64,000 bases of DNA, from assembly GCF_000949455.1 (NCBI RefSeq), contig NZ_JXXK01000014.1:1-64000 (forward strand), written 5' to 3'. How positions within the stretch are numbered: the first letter of the stretch is position 1; the number at the start of each line of letters is the position of its first letter. The DNA is from Ruthenibacterium lactatiformans (GTDB taxonomy: Bacteria > Bacillota > Clostridia > Oscillospirales > Ruminococcaceae). The translations under genes and the position numbers were made by a program. Below the pieces are notes generated by a model. It did no database searches. It had not been told where the DNA came from and was given only the letters and a program-made list of their open reading frames with translations. Positions 27,301 through 33,899 of this stretch are shown here, piece by piece.

Positions 27301-28024
27301 CATCACGGAAAAGTTCAGCGACGAAGCGGGCCTTTCGCCCGGGGACACGCTCACGCTGGAAAACGGCGAAGGCCGGGAGGGCACATTCACCGTCACGGGC
27401 GTAGCGGAAAATTATGTGGAAAATTATGTGTATATGACGCCCTCCGTTTATGAGGACGCCTACGGCAGCGCGCTGGAATACAACTCTGTGCTGGGCATCC
27501 TGCCCGACGATGCGCAGGATGTGGACGAAGCCTTCTCCACATCCCTGCTGGAGGTGGACGGGGTAGCGGGCCTCACGCAGATGAGCAGCATGCGCTCGAG
27601 TCTGGACGACACCATCGCGAGCATCAACTATGTCGTGTACGTGATCATCCTGTGTGCCGGCATGCTGGCTTTTGTGGTACTGTACAACCTGATGAACATC
27701 AATATCACCGAGCGCACAAAGGAAATCGCCACCATCAAGGTGCTGGGCTTCTTTGAGCGCGAGGTGGAGGCCTACGTCTACCGCGAATCCAACGTTCTCA
27801 CAGTGATCGGCATGCTGCTGGGCCTTGTGGGCGGTATCTTCCTGCACATGTTCATCATGCGCACGGTAGAGGTGGATATGGTCATGTTCGGGCGGGACAT
27901 CAAGCCCCTCAGCTTTGTGCTCTCTGCCGTGCTCACCGTTGTCTTTTCCCTGCTGGTGAACCTCGGCATGAAGCGCAAGCTGCGGAACATCAGCATGGTG
28001 GAAAGCATGAAAGCGCCGGAATGA
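24317..28024 (+). CDS. FtsX-like ABC permease with a long coiled-coil insert
   Basis: A 1235-aa permease. After one N-terminal membrane helix (about 15-37) comes an extracytoplasmic domain, then an exceptionally long Ala/Gln/Glu/Lys heptad region (about 265-690) predicted to be coiled coil. A first FtsX block (about 700-825), RNLFRYKKRFFMTVIGVAG (about 864), a second ectodomain, and a final FtsX block (about 1100-1225) follow. It starts GTG 24317. The layout resembles Gram-positive exporters that build a tall extracellular stalk; substrate unknown. A strong terminator follows at 28047. Confidence 0.9.
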   Translation: MKKTYRKVVLRTMKGTFSRFIAIAAIVALGVGLLSGLMAMPIDMRTTIDEYFDRQNMHDLRIVSPLGLTDDDVAAIAAVDGVDEVMPAYMTDMFVDAGEKKNIVTRIHSLPTGQIEEKEPENYLNRLDVVEGRLPIQRNECVLVEGNVIDGTGPLSVGNTLTIAATNGDVSGTLADTEFKIVGIVRTSYYFSVDRESATIGDGTVALKMYVGEESFSQEAYSEIFATVAGAQALDSASDEYQAAVDAVADRVEAVSGARCTARYNEVKTDTEQKLADARQELEDAKAEAAEKLGDAEEQLDEGRAELEDAQAQLDSAKNQIASGEKELQANKESLPGTLTQKQQELAAGQAALIDAKAQIEENEALLNDKKQELADAKAQLAAAKQLVETLEPTVAEGEARLPELAAALPALREAAAAAQETYDAAAAAADLSGKQAAYEAAQSRANTAKSERDAAQAQVDAGMSAAGCATEDEWLATEPVAAKAAIDARDAAQVELDTANAALNAAQAEYSAAQTAVAPAKAALDTANAQLASAQAAYDTSSAALAAARTQLDTAKAQITEAEPQIAEGEKQLADGQQQLAAAKKQVLEAEKQIASGETALSLAPGLAQLQLELAQSKLDSAKAQYEDGLAQLEDGKAELEDGEAEYEKQKKDVEQQLADAEAEIADGEQKLAELEVPEWMILDRTSHVSASSYLSNVDKLEAITTVFPIFFFLVAALVALTTMTRMVEEERLQIGTLKALGYKRGQIMFKYLFYAWVATLVGGAAGLAFGFTVIPIVIWNAYGTMYTIPGFRCLFHASLAVLGVGAALLCTSAATLNACGQTLKEWAAQLLLPKAPKAGKRIFLERITPVWKRMKFTHKVTARNLFRYKKRFFMTVIGVAGCTALLVTGFGLKDSISDIVSKQFGKVFTYDFLVTLSKESALKDAGFQALMDAPEQVTSYLPVQQERISLDVDGQSYDVYLFVPEDEARLDNFIDLHERKSGAAVPLTDDGVVITEKFSDEAGLSPGDTLTLENGEGREGTFTVTGVAENYVENYVYMTPSVYEDAYGSALEYNSVLGILPDDAQDVDEAFSTSLLEVDGVAGLTQMSSMRSSLDDTIASINYVVYVIILCAGMLAFVVLYNLMNINITERTKEIATIKVLGFFEREVEAYVYRESNVLTVIGMLLGLVGGIFLHMFIMRTVEVDMVMFGRDIKPLSFVLSAVLTVVFSLLVNLGMKRKLRNISMVESMKAPE

Positions 28025-28046
28025 CGCTGTACGCACCAAAACATAG

Positions 28047-28083
28047 AACGCCCCGGGCGGCCTTTCGGCCGCCCGGGGCGTTT
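28047..28083. terminator. Bidirectional terminator between permease and DUF4352 genes
   Basis: A 16-bp perfect stem (AACGCCCCGGGCGGCC and its complement) with a TTTC loop, followed by TTT on the plus strand. It lies between two convergent genes and can serve both. Confidence 0.9.
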
Positions 28084-28110
28084 GCGTCTGTTCACATGCG
28101 GGATGTACGT

Positions 28111-28653
28111 TTACTCCACCGTGAAGTTCACACTGAAGAAATCACCCGTGCCGGACTCGGATTCGCTGCCCGTGTAGTATTCCTCCAGATAAACCAGGCC
28201 GAAGTCCTTCACATCTGCGGGGGCCTCGAACACCAGGTCATAGGTCACTTCTTCGCCGTCGGCCAGTTCATATTCCAGCGGCATCATCGTGTCGTTGAAC
28301 GCATCCAGCGAGAAGGTGTAATCATCGTCGTCGCCGCCGATGTTGCCCCACTGCAGCTGAAAGTCGGAATCATACATGGGGATCGTTTCGCCAAAGGTGT
28401 TCTTCACCTTTACGCTGCAAACGATCAGACGGTTTCCCTCCGCGGCAGTATAACCGTCATATTCCGCCGGGCTCGTGGCCTCCAGCACCGTATAATCGAA
28501 GAACATGTTGGACAGCGTATCGCCGATGCCGCCCTCCGTATCCTTCGAGCCGCCGTCTCCGCCGGAAAGCAGGTTCGGGCCGCAGGCTGTGAACGCCAGT
28601 GCAAACAGTACCATGGAAAGCGCCAGCGCGATGCGTTTCGTCATTTTTTTCAT
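28111..28653 (-). CDS. DUF4352-type lipoprotein
   Basis: A 180-aa exported lipoprotein. From ATG 28653 (8 nt after GGAGGG) it begins MKKMTKRIALALSMVLFALAFTAC, a signal peptide with lipobox ending in Cys about residue 24. The mature part is a Gly/Asp-rich linker and a beta-rich domain with VLEATSPAEYDGY and NRLIVCSVKVKNTFGETIP, the pattern of DUF4352 domains in Firmicutes. The role is not known; several relatives respond to cell-envelope or antibiotic stress. It has its own promoter (28811-28839). Confidence 0.75.
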   Translation of the reverse strand: MKKMTKRIALALSMVLFALAFTACGPNLLSGGDGGSKDTEGGIGDTLSNMFFDYTVLEATSPAEYDGYTAAEGNRLIVCSVKVKNTFGETIPMYDSDFQLQWGNIGGDDDDYTFSLDAFNDTMMPLEYELADGEEVTYDLVFEAPADVKDFGLVYLEEYYTGSESESGTGDFFSVNFTVE

Positions 28654-28739
28654 GAAAATCCCTCCGTGTTTCTGCCTCCGGAGCTTTCCCCGCAGGCACG
28701 CCGTTTCCCGGCGTTTCAATCGATATCCCAAAACGGCTC

Positions 28740-28794
28740 AATCTGTTTGTTCGCCCTGCGGTCCTGGGACGAACCGCGGTCTCCCAAACAGATT
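28740..28794 (-). promoter_or_regulatory. Leader hairpin upstream of the DUF4352 lipoprotein
   Basis: Perfect 10-bp arms AATCTGTTTG and CAAACAGATT enclose a GC-rich interior that can pair further (TTCG/CGAA). It lies between the predicted promoter and the ATG. On the plus strand it is followed by TTTTGCG. Role unknown. Confidence 0.4.
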
Positions 28795-28810
28795 TTTGCG
28801 CAGTAATAAT

Positions 28811-28839
28811 AAATTACACTATTTTGCAGGGATTTTCAA
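28811..28839 (-). promoter_or_regulatory. Promoter of the DUF4352 lipoprotein
   Basis: TTGAAA (28834-28839), 17 bp, TAATTT (28811-28816) on the minus strand in an AT-rich gap. Confidence 0.5.
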
Positions 28840-28897
28840 GCCGATTCGACACGGCTCGTCAAATTTTACAACTTTTAAAAAAGGCCTCGCTCAGGAA

Positions 28898-29380
28898 TCA
28901 ATATCCCATCTCCCGCAGCAGCCGGGCCAGAACGGAAAATCGCTCGCCCAGCAGCTCGCCGTCCTCGCCCAGCACATTGTAAAACAGGCGGATATCTTCT
29001 TCCAGCATGGGATTTTCCGTGCATACTTCAATGTCCATCGCGTCGCCCTGCAGGCCCACACGGTCGATCCGCGGATGCTCCGGGTCATAATATCGTGGAT
29101 GGCGGTACGCTTCATCGCGAAAATACAGGTTGGTGCGGCACAGCAGGATGGCAAGGTCCAGAACGCGGTGCATGGGCAGCTCCTCCGACTGGCGCGACCA
29201 TTTCTCCCCGGTATGCCGCCAGACTTTGGCCGAGATATCCACCTTGCCCCGGTCGTTCCATTGGGCCAGGCCCAGGGAAAGGCCCTTCGCATCGGAATGG
29301 TATGCGCCGCGCCCGTCGATACTGTCGTAATTTTCCGCAACAATGACAGGCTTGTGCTTTAATGTGGTGGGGATCTTCAT
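28898..29380 (-). CDS. DUF6530 family protein
   Basis: A 160-aa soluble protein of unknown function. It starts at ATG 29380 (MKIPTTLKHKPVIVAENYD), 8 nt after GGAGG. Conserved-looking features are DAKGLSLGLAQWNDRGKVD near residue 33, KVWRHTGEKWSRQSEELP, and a C-terminal helix. I recognise the overall sequence as the family labelled DUF6530 in Firmicutes; no catalytic motif is evident. The start overlaps the stop of the upstream GIY-YIG gene by 4 nt, so the two are coupled and may act together. Confidence 0.7.
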   Translation of the reverse strand: MKIPTTLKHKPVIVAENYDSIDGRGAYHSDAKGLSLGLAQWNDRGKVDISAKVWRHTGEKWSRQSEELPMHRVLDLAILLCRTNLYFRDEAYRHPRYYDPEHPRIDRVGLQGDAMDIEVCTENPMLEEDIRLFYNVLGEDGELLGERFSVLARLLREMGY

Positions 29381-29742
29381 GTGCGGTTCCTCCAAACTTC
29401 CTCGTGGTCCGGCAGCTTCTCCTGCCACAGCCGGCACAGCAGGGTAAGTTCCTCGGAATAATCGGTCTTTGTTTCATCGTCTTTGTCATAGGGCAGCTTT
29501 TCCAGCACGTCCACACAAAACGCCGCTCCGCCATGAACACGCCACGCCTCCTGCAGCGCCTTTTCCCGGCAGCTGCCCAACTCCAACTGGAATCGCAGGC
29601 TGTTGAGCGTGCCTTTCAGGTCGTGCGTCCAGCCCACATAATTTTTGCCCGTGGGAACGCACCGGAAAACGAAAACTCCCATCTCGGGACGCATGGCCTT
29701 ATATTGTTCTTTTAATTCCCGCTTGCGGGCTTCTGACGGCAT
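29377..29742 (-). CDS. GIY-YIG nuclease family protein
   Basis: A 121-aa protein with a GIY-YIG-like core: MGVFVFRCVPTGKNYVGWTHDL around residues 21-42 (GVF and YVG in the places of GIY and YIG), and a downstream Arg/Glu-containing helix. Related small proteins are annotated as GIY-YIG nucleases of unknown role. Start ATG 29742 follows AAGGA. The gene is coupled to the DUF6530 gene and preceded by a palindrome at 29767 that could be an operator. Confidence 0.7.
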   Translation of the reverse strand: MPSEARKRELKEQYKAMRPEMGVFVFRCVPTGKNYVGWTHDLKGTLNSLRFQLELGSCREKALQEAWRVHGGAAFCVDVLEKLPYDKDDETKTDYSEELTLLCRLWQEKLPDHEEVWRNRT

Positions 29743-29766
29743 TTTTATTCCTTCTCTCAACCACTT

Positions 29767-29793
29767 ATTTACTAAATTACTAGTTTAGTAAAT
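29767..29793. promoter_or_regulatory. Palindromic operator-like site upstream of the GIY-YIG gene
   Basis: Perfect 10-bp arms ATTTACTAAA and TTTAGTAAAT, 7-bp centre, 25 bp upstream of the start. Typical of a dimeric winged-helix repressor site; the cognate regulator is not identified (the MarR gene 230 bp away is one candidate). Confidence 0.45.
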
Positions 29794-29849
29794 ATCAGTT
29801 TACGCCTCTGCCGCTTCTTTGTCAAGCAAAAGCCTGTTGTCTTCCCTCC

Positions 29850-29868
29850 AAAGCAAACCGTTTGCTTT
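29850..29868. promoter_or_regulatory. Palindrome in the GIY-YIG / MarR intergenic region
   Basis: AAAGCAAAC and GTTTGCTTT, 9-bp arms around one base. Its sequence differs from the MarR-type sites beside it. Confidence 0.35.
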
Positions 29869-29877
29869 GTAAATAAA

Positions 29878-29892
29878 TTTTGAATATCAAAA
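29878..29892. promoter_or_regulatory. Candidate MarR operator 1
   Basis: TTTTGAATATCAAAA, arms TTTTGA/TCAAAA. It matches the core TTTGAATnTCAAA of the second site at 29936, and together they bracket the promoter at 29900-29928. Confidence 0.5.
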
Positions 29893-29899
29893 TATCTTC

Positions 29900-29928
29900 T
29901 TGACTTTCGGCTTTACCAGACGTATAAT
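29900..29928 (+). promoter_or_regulatory. Promoter of the MarR-family gene
   Basis: TTGACT (29900-29905), 17 bp, TATAAT (29923-29928): near-consensus housekeeping promoter, 45 bp upstream of the start. Confidence 0.85.
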
Positions 29929-29935
29929 CGATTTT

Positions 29936-29950
29936 GTTTGAATTTCAAAC
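29936..29950. promoter_or_regulatory. Candidate MarR operator 2
   Basis: GTTTGAATTTCAAAC, a 15-bp palindrome with only the centre base unpaired, lying right at the expected transcription start. Binding here would block initiation, so autorepression is likely. Confidence 0.6.
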
Positions 29951-29973
29951 TATTCACCTGAAGGAGGCCCGCA

Positions 29974-30426
29974 ATGACACAGCATGAAGCGCAACTGAAC
30001 GGTTTTTTGGTCAATGTATTCAATGATATCCTCCGTCTGGAGGAGGCCAGCATCCGCAAAGGGCCATGCAAAAACCTCTCTGTTTCCGAGATGCATGTGC
30101 TGGAAGCCGTGGAAAAGTCGTCTGTCGACGCATCCGGCGCAGCGGGCATGGCGGAGGTTGCCGCACATCTTTCCATCACCTCCGGCACGCTGAGTGTGGC
30201 TGTCAAAACGCTGGAGCAGAAAGGATATCTCGTCCGCTCCCGCGGCAGCCGGGACAAGCGCCGCGTGACGGTGGCGCTGACATCTGCCGCGCGGTCCGCG
30301 CTGGAAAGCCACGCGGCATTCCACGAAACACTGGTCGCCCGTGCAGCTGCCCGCCTGAGCGAGGCCGAAATAGCGGCGCTCTCCACCGCGCTCGCCTCCC
30401 TGCACGCTTTTTTTGCAGAATTGTGA
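29974..30426 (+). CDS. MarR family transcriptional regulator
   Basis: A 150-aa winged-helix regulator. Helix-turn-helix and wing are seen in AEVAAHLSITSGTLSVAVKTLEQKGYLVRSRG followed by DKRRVTVALT (about 62-107), with the DKRR wing arginine conserved. ATG 29974 follows AAGGAGG. Two near-identical palindromes flank its promoter, suggesting autoregulation. A DegV-family gene follows 100 bp downstream on the same strand; in several Firmicutes a MarR gene is linked to lipid genes (FabT), and DegV proteins bind fatty acids, so a lipid role is conceivable but unproven. Confidence 0.9.
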   Translation: MTQHEAQLNGFLVNVFNDILRLEEASIRKGPCKNLSVSEMHVLEAVEKSSVDASGAAGMAEVAAHLSITSGTLSVAVKTLEQKGYLVRSRGSRDKRRVTVALTSAARSALESHAAFHETLVARAAARLSEAEIAALSTALASLHAFFAEL

Positions 30427-30529
30427 CAGCCGCCGCACCGGCCCGGCGAGCCATTTTCCGGGCAGGTGCTCCATCCCGTGCGGCCCCGGAGGGGGACGCA
30501 CGCCCCATAGAAGAACAGGAGAAGATACT

Positions 30530-31396
30530 ATGATCCGCATCCTCACCGATTCCACCGCAGATTTTTCCATGGCGGACGCCGCCGCGCTGGGCGTGGCCGT
30601 GGTACCGCTCACCGTCAGCTTCGGCGACGCCCACTATCAGGATGGGATAGACCTGCCCCTGGAGCGTTTTTACGACATGCTGGCAGCGGCCGATAAACTG
30701 CCCACCACTAGCCAGCCCAGCCCGGAGCTGTTTCTTTCCCACTTTCTTGCCGCCAAGGCGGCGGGCGACACCGTGATCTGTGTGCTGCTGTCTGCAGCGC
30801 TCTCCGGCACCTGCCAAAGCGCTGAGATCGCCAAAGAAGAAGCAGAATATGACAACATCTATATCGTCGACAGCCGCAGCGCCACATTGGGGCTTCAGCT
30901 TCTGGTGCGGCGTGCCGTTCAGCGTGTTGCCGAGGGCTTTTCCGCCATGGACATCGTAGCCGATCTGGAGACCGCCCGTACCCATCTGCGCCTGTATGCG
31001 GTAGTGGACACGCTGAAATACCTGCACAAGGGCGGCCGCCTTTCCGGCGCGGTTGCCATCGCCGGCGGCCTGCTGGGCATCAAGCCCGTGCTTTCTCTGG
31101 ACGCCCGCGGCAAGCTGGGCATGGTGGACAAAGCCCGCGGCATGCCCGGCGCATATGTCGCCATTTTTAAAGGAATCGACCGGTGCGGCGGCATTGATGA
31201 AGCATGGCCCGTCGTAGTCGGCTATTCCGGCAGCCCCAAGGGCGTCGGCCCCTTTGCCTGCTATGTAACGCAGAACCTGCATCTGCAAAAGCCGATGGTG
31301 CAGGCCATCGGTACTGTGATCGGCACCCATGCGGGGCCGGGCGCCTGCGGCATCGCCTTTTTTGCCAATGAACCGTTCCCCGGTGAAACAGAGTAG
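30530..31396 (+). CDS. DegV family fatty-acid-binding protein
   Basis: DegV/FakB-type proteins bind a fatty acid and present it to the FakA kinase. The 288-aa protein begins MIRILTDSTADFS and has TTSQPSPELF near residue 60, a conserved GTCQSAEIA near 97, and LKYLHKGGRLSG near 160, all typical. ATG 30530 follows AGGAG by 8 nt; an upstream in-frame extension has no support. No fakA gene is in the window. Confidence 0.92.
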   Translation: MIRILTDSTADFSMADAAALGVAVVPLTVSFGDAHYQDGIDLPLERFYDMLAAADKLPTTSQPSPELFLSHFLAAKAAGDTVICVLLSAALSGTCQSAEIAKEEAEYDNIYIVDSRSATLGLQLLVRRAVQRVAEGFSAMDIVADLETARTHLRLYAVVDTLKYLHKGGRLSGAVAIAGGLLGIKPVLSLDARGKLGMVDKARGMPGAYVAIFKGIDRCGGIDEAWPVVVGYSGSPKGVGPFACYVTQNLHLQKPMVQAIGTVIGTHAGPGACGIAFFANEPFPGETE

Positions 31397-31412
31397 TGCA
31401 GGCTCCGCCCAC

Positions 31413-31442
31413 TTGACAGCTCTACCGCAAAGCTGGTACTAT
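31413..31442 (+). promoter_or_regulatory. Promoter of the 64-aa membrane protein
   Basis: TTGACA (31413-31418), 18 bp, TACTAT (31437-31442). It covers an in-frame ATG at 31441, which argues that translation starts farther downstream. Confidence 0.6.
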
Positions 31443-31491
31443 GAAACCGTATCTCAGCGGGGAAGGTTCCCCGAACAGAGGAGGGCTTTCA

Positions 31492-31686
31492 TTGCCAAAA
31501 AACAAACGCATTCTCGGAGCAGCCCTGCTGCTGGTCCTCGGGCTTATTTTTGTGTTTTTCGCAGTTAGCCCATGGGAGATCCTGCCCTTTTTAAAAGGCG
31601 GCTCCTTCCGCGTGCAGGCCGGCATCATCGGCGGCTTTCTGCTTCTGGGCGGCATCACGAACCTTTTGCATCCGAAAAATAAATGA
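31492..31686 (+). CDS. Small two-helix membrane protein, unknown
   Basis: A 64-aa protein starting at TTG 31492, 6 nt after GAGGAGGG. It has a basic N-terminus (PKNKR), a hydrophobic helix of about 22 residues, a short loop with FLKGGSFRVQ, a second helix of about 18 residues, and a basic tail. A longer reading from ATG 31441 is possible but would start inside the promoter -10 box and lacks a ribosome site. No family recognised. It lies alone between degV and the convergent membrane/DUF2089 pair. Confidence 0.6.
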   Translation: MPKNKRILGAALLLVLGLIFVFFAVSPWEILPFLKGGSFRVQAGIIGGFLLLGGITNLLHPKNK

Positions 31687-31775
31687 CCTGCGTAAAAGCG
31701 CGGCGCCCCGTACCGGATGACCCGGCACGGGGCGTCTTTCTCTTTGTATGCAAAGTATGCCGCCGCAGGCCGGCA

Positions 31776-32102
31776 TCACAGATCCTGCACATTCATTTTT
31801 TCCAGCTGCTTTTTCCGGCGCCTGCCACTGCGGCAGATAAAGAACACCATCAGCAGCAAAAAAGCCGGGATGCCCGAAACCAGGAATACCGCCAGCACGC
31901 CGCCCAACACCTGGTTCCAGGGTGTATCCGGCGCAGCTGTATAGCTCAGCGCCATCACCACCGCATACAGGCCGGCGAGGATAGGCAGGGCCAGTCCCGG
32001 CCATATGCTCTCCCTCCTGGCCAGAAAAACCTCCAGCACGCAGCCCAGCACTGTGAACACCAGCAGAACGCCCAGACCGACCAGCGTCGTTATGATTGCC
32101 AT
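31776..32102 (-). CDS. Small membrane protein (PLDc_N/YxlE-like topology), unknown
   Basis: A 108-aa protein with three hydrophobic segments (about 3-25, 36-55, 66-90) and a basic C-terminal tail (RSGRRRKKQLEK). The ATG overlaps the stop of the upstream DUF2089 gene by one base (TAATG), so it is translationally coupled to that regulator. Such regulator-plus-small-membrane-protein pairs are common in Firmicutes, where the membrane partner can act as an anti-regulator; that role is inference here. I do not recognise a specific family. Confidence 0.6.
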   Translation of the reverse strand: MAIITTLVGLGVLLVFTVLGCVLEVFLARRESIWPGLALPILAGLYAVVMALSYTAAPDTPWNQVLGGVLAVFLVSGIPAFLLLMVFFICRSGRRRKKQLEKMNVQDL

Positions 32103-32404
32103 TACGCATCCTCCCCTTTCGTTTTTTTGTAGCTCTGGATCAGCAGTTTGGCGGTATCAAAATCCAGCTTGTCCGCCACGGCCAACCTCTTGACGAGCGC
32201 CACATACGGGTCTGCCGCTGTATCTTCGCTCAAATGTATTTTTTGGATGAGCCTGTCCAGCCTCAGGCGCACCGTGGGATAAGTGACCCCGTACAGCCCG
32301 GCCACTTCCTTCAGGCTGCCGGAGGCCAGCAGGAATTTTTTGATGAACGCCACGTCCTCATCCTCCAGCCCGGCCATCCACTCCGGAACCGTTTCAATTG
32401 CCAT
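32102..32404 (-). CDS. DUF2089-like helix-turn-helix protein
   Basis: A 100-aa protein whose core FIKKFLLASGSLKEVAGLYGVTYPTVRLRLDRLI (about 20-53) is the helix-turn-helix of DUF2089-type regulators. The usual zinc-ribbon N-terminus is absent. The C-terminal half is helical. ATG 32404 follows AAGGAGG by 7 nt; a good promoter lies at 32429-32457. It is probably a DNA-binding regulator that forms an operon with the membrane protein downstream. Confidence 0.75.
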   Translation of the reverse strand: MAIETVPEWMAGLEDEDVAFIKKFLLASGSLKEVAGLYGVTYPTVRLRLDRLIQKIHLSEDTAADPYVALVKRLAVADKLDFDTAKLLIQSYKKTKGEDA

Positions 32405-32428
32405 AGCGCGCCTCCTTTCACTATATTA

Positions 32429-32457
32429 AATATATACTTTAATTTTATTAAAGTCAA
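32429..32457 (-). promoter_or_regulatory. Promoter of the DUF2089 operon
   Basis: TTGACT (32452-32457), 17 bp, TATATT (32429-32434) on the minus strand in very AT-rich sequence with short dyads (TTTAAT/ATTAAA) that may bind the regulator itself. Confidence 0.7.
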
Positions 32458-32493
32458 TATTAAATTTATATTTTCACAAACTCCATGAATCAG

Positions 32494-32526
32494 AAAAGCC
32501 CCCGCTGCGTCCTGCAGCGGGGGCTT
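32494..32526 (-). terminator. Terminator after rplL
   Basis: Arms AAGCCCCCGCTGC / GCAGCGGGGGCTT with a 5-nt loop, followed by TTC on the minus strand, 14 bp after the rplL stop. Confidence 0.85.
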
Positions 32527-32539
32527 GGAAAAACCAAAC

Positions 32540-32911
32540 TTATTTCAGTTCGATCTTGGCGCCGGCATCTTCCAGCTTCTTCTTCATTTCCTCGGCAGCG
32601 TCCTTCGCAACAGCTTCCTTCAGCGTCTTCGGAGCGTTGTCGACCAGGTCCTTCGCTTCCTTCAGGCCCAGACCGGTAACTTCCTTAACGGTCTTGATGA
32701 CGGCCATCTTGTTGGCGCCGACTTCAGCCAGCACAACGTCAAACTCCGTCTTCTCCTCGGCGGCGGGAGCAGCGGCAGCGGCAGCAGCCGGAGCAGCGGC
32801 AACAGCGGAAACGCCGAATTCTTCGCAATAGGTGTCGATGAGCTCTTTCAGCTCCAGGATGGACAGGCCTTTGATCTCGTCGATAATGGCAGTGATTTTC
32901 TCAGAAGCCAT
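32540..32911 (-). CDS. rplL: 50S ribosomal protein L7/L12
   Basis: Stalk protein that recruits translation GTPases. The 123-aa protein has the dimerising N-terminal helices (LSILELKELIDTYCEEFGV), an Ala-rich hinge (about 36-54), and the globular C-terminal domain with KTEFDVVLAEVGANKMAVIK and VKEVTGLGLKEAKDLVD. Length and domains are standard. It follows rplJ by 54 bp and is terminated at 32494. Confidence 0.98.
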   Translation of the reverse strand: MASEKITAIIDEIKGLSILELKELIDTYCEEFGVSAVAAAPAAAAAAAPAAEEKTEFDVVLAEVGANKMAVIKTVKEVTGLGLKEAKDLVDNAPKTLKEAVAKDAAEEMKKKLEDAGAKIELK

Positions 32912-32965
32912 GATAATACCTCCAATTTTATTTTAGTGTTGTTTTGTGTTTGGGTGCGGCCGAAA

Positions 32966-33475
32966 TTATGCCGCTGGTTCTTCCTGCTTATCCACATAAG
33001 CCTGCATGGCCACAGCCAGACCGCTGAGGGTGCTGGTAAGGGCGCCTGCGAACATGGACAGCATGCCTTCACGGTCGGGCAGCTTGGCGATGGCGCTGAC
33101 GGCGTCAACATCCATGACCTGGCCTTCCATGTAGCCGGCCTTCAGGGCGAAGCCCTTCTTGGAGCCTTCCGCAAACTTGTTCAGAATACGGGCGGCAGCA
33201 ATGGGATCCTCTTTCGAGATCGCGAGGGCGGTGGAACCCGTCAGGGCGTCCGTCATCCCGGCGAGGTCGGAGTCCTTAATGGCCAGGCGCAGCATGGTGT
33301 TTTTCACAACGGCATACTCAACGCCTGCCGCGCGCAGTTCGGCGCGCAGTTTGGTGTCGTCCGCAACGCTGATACCCTTATATTCGACGACAACGCCGGC
33401 AACAGAATTCATCAGCTTTTCACGCAGGGCGGCAACATAAGCCTGTTTCTCGCTCAAAATTTTCTCACTTGGCAA
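32966..33475 (-). CDS. rplJ: 50S ribosomal protein L10
   Basis: Anchors L7/L12 on the ribosome. The 169-aa protein has the N-terminal rRNA-binding domain (YKGISVADDTKLRAELRAAGVEYAVVKNT) and the C-terminal helix that binds L7/L12. Translation begins at TTG 33475, 7 nt after an AGGTGA site; an ATG nearby is out of frame. Upstream lies an L10-type leader with a terminator hairpin and its own promoter, so rplJL is regulated separately from rplKA. Confidence 0.96.
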   Translation of the reverse strand: MPSEKILSEKQAYVAALREKLMNSVAGVVVEYKGISVADDTKLRAELRAAGVEYAVVKNTMLRLAIKDSDLAGMTDALTGSTALAISKEDPIAAARILNKFAEGSKKGFALKAGYMEGQVMDVDAVSAIAKLPDREGMLSMFAGALTSTLSGLAVAMQAYVDKQEEPAA

Positions 33476-33511
33476 ATCATTTCACCTCGTTTCAATTGTG
33501 TGTAAGCACAT

Positions 33512-33630
33512 AAAAAAGCCTCTTTCCCTTGCGAGAAAGAGGCAAAAAAATACAATTAAATGTTTTTTCGCGTTTCTCGGCAGGCGGGCGAAACCCTTTA
33601 TGCAAAAGCACCTGCTGTCTTTAAAACAGC
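33512..33630 (-). promoter_or_regulatory. L10 (rplJL) leader RNA with attenuator hairpin
   Basis: The leader reads AAAGACAGCAGGTGC, then a CCTGCCGAG block, the paired signature of the L10-binding ribosomal leader. It is followed by hairpin GCCTCTTTC/GGAAAGAGGC (33518-33543) and six T's (33512-33517), an intrinsic terminator placed before the rplJ ribosome site. L10 (with L12) binding such leaders to control termination/translation is established in other bacteria. Confidence 0.8.
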
Positions 33631-33636
33631 TTTGTT

Positions 33637-33665
33637 ATTTTAACACAGAGTTTTGCGCGCGTCAA
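33637..33665 (-). promoter_or_regulatory. Promoter of rplJL
   Basis: TTGACG (33660-33665), 17 bp, TAAAAT (33637-33642) on the minus strand, directly upstream of the L10 leader. Confidence 0.8.
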
Positions 33666-33899
33666 GGGGCAAATTCACTCTGTGCTTCTCCCGGCGTTCC
33701 CGTCGATTTCCCGCAGCTTGCGCAGCGAAACCCGAAAAGCCGGAAACGCTGCGGTTTTATTCGCATAAAACCGTTCCGCGCTTTTCCGCGTAGATGCGCC
33801 GGAAGATACGCGCCGGCCGTGTTGCCAAAGCCGCGCGTTCGCGCGCATTTTGCTGCCGATGTTGAAAATCAGCAGGAGCGCGCTTTTTCAGTTTGCAGC
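33666..33899. other. rplA-rplJ intergenic spacer
   Basis: No gene seen. On the minus strand it holds GC-rich hairpins, including CGGTTTTAT/ATAAAACCG with a GCGA loop (about 33752-33775), which may end rplKA transcripts, though none has a strong T-run. Confidence 0.4.

Noticed and set aside
31441..31491. ATG 31441 as start of the small membrane protein
   Set aside because: It overlaps a good -10 box and lacks a ribosome site, whereas TTG 31492 has GAGGAGGG at 6 nt.
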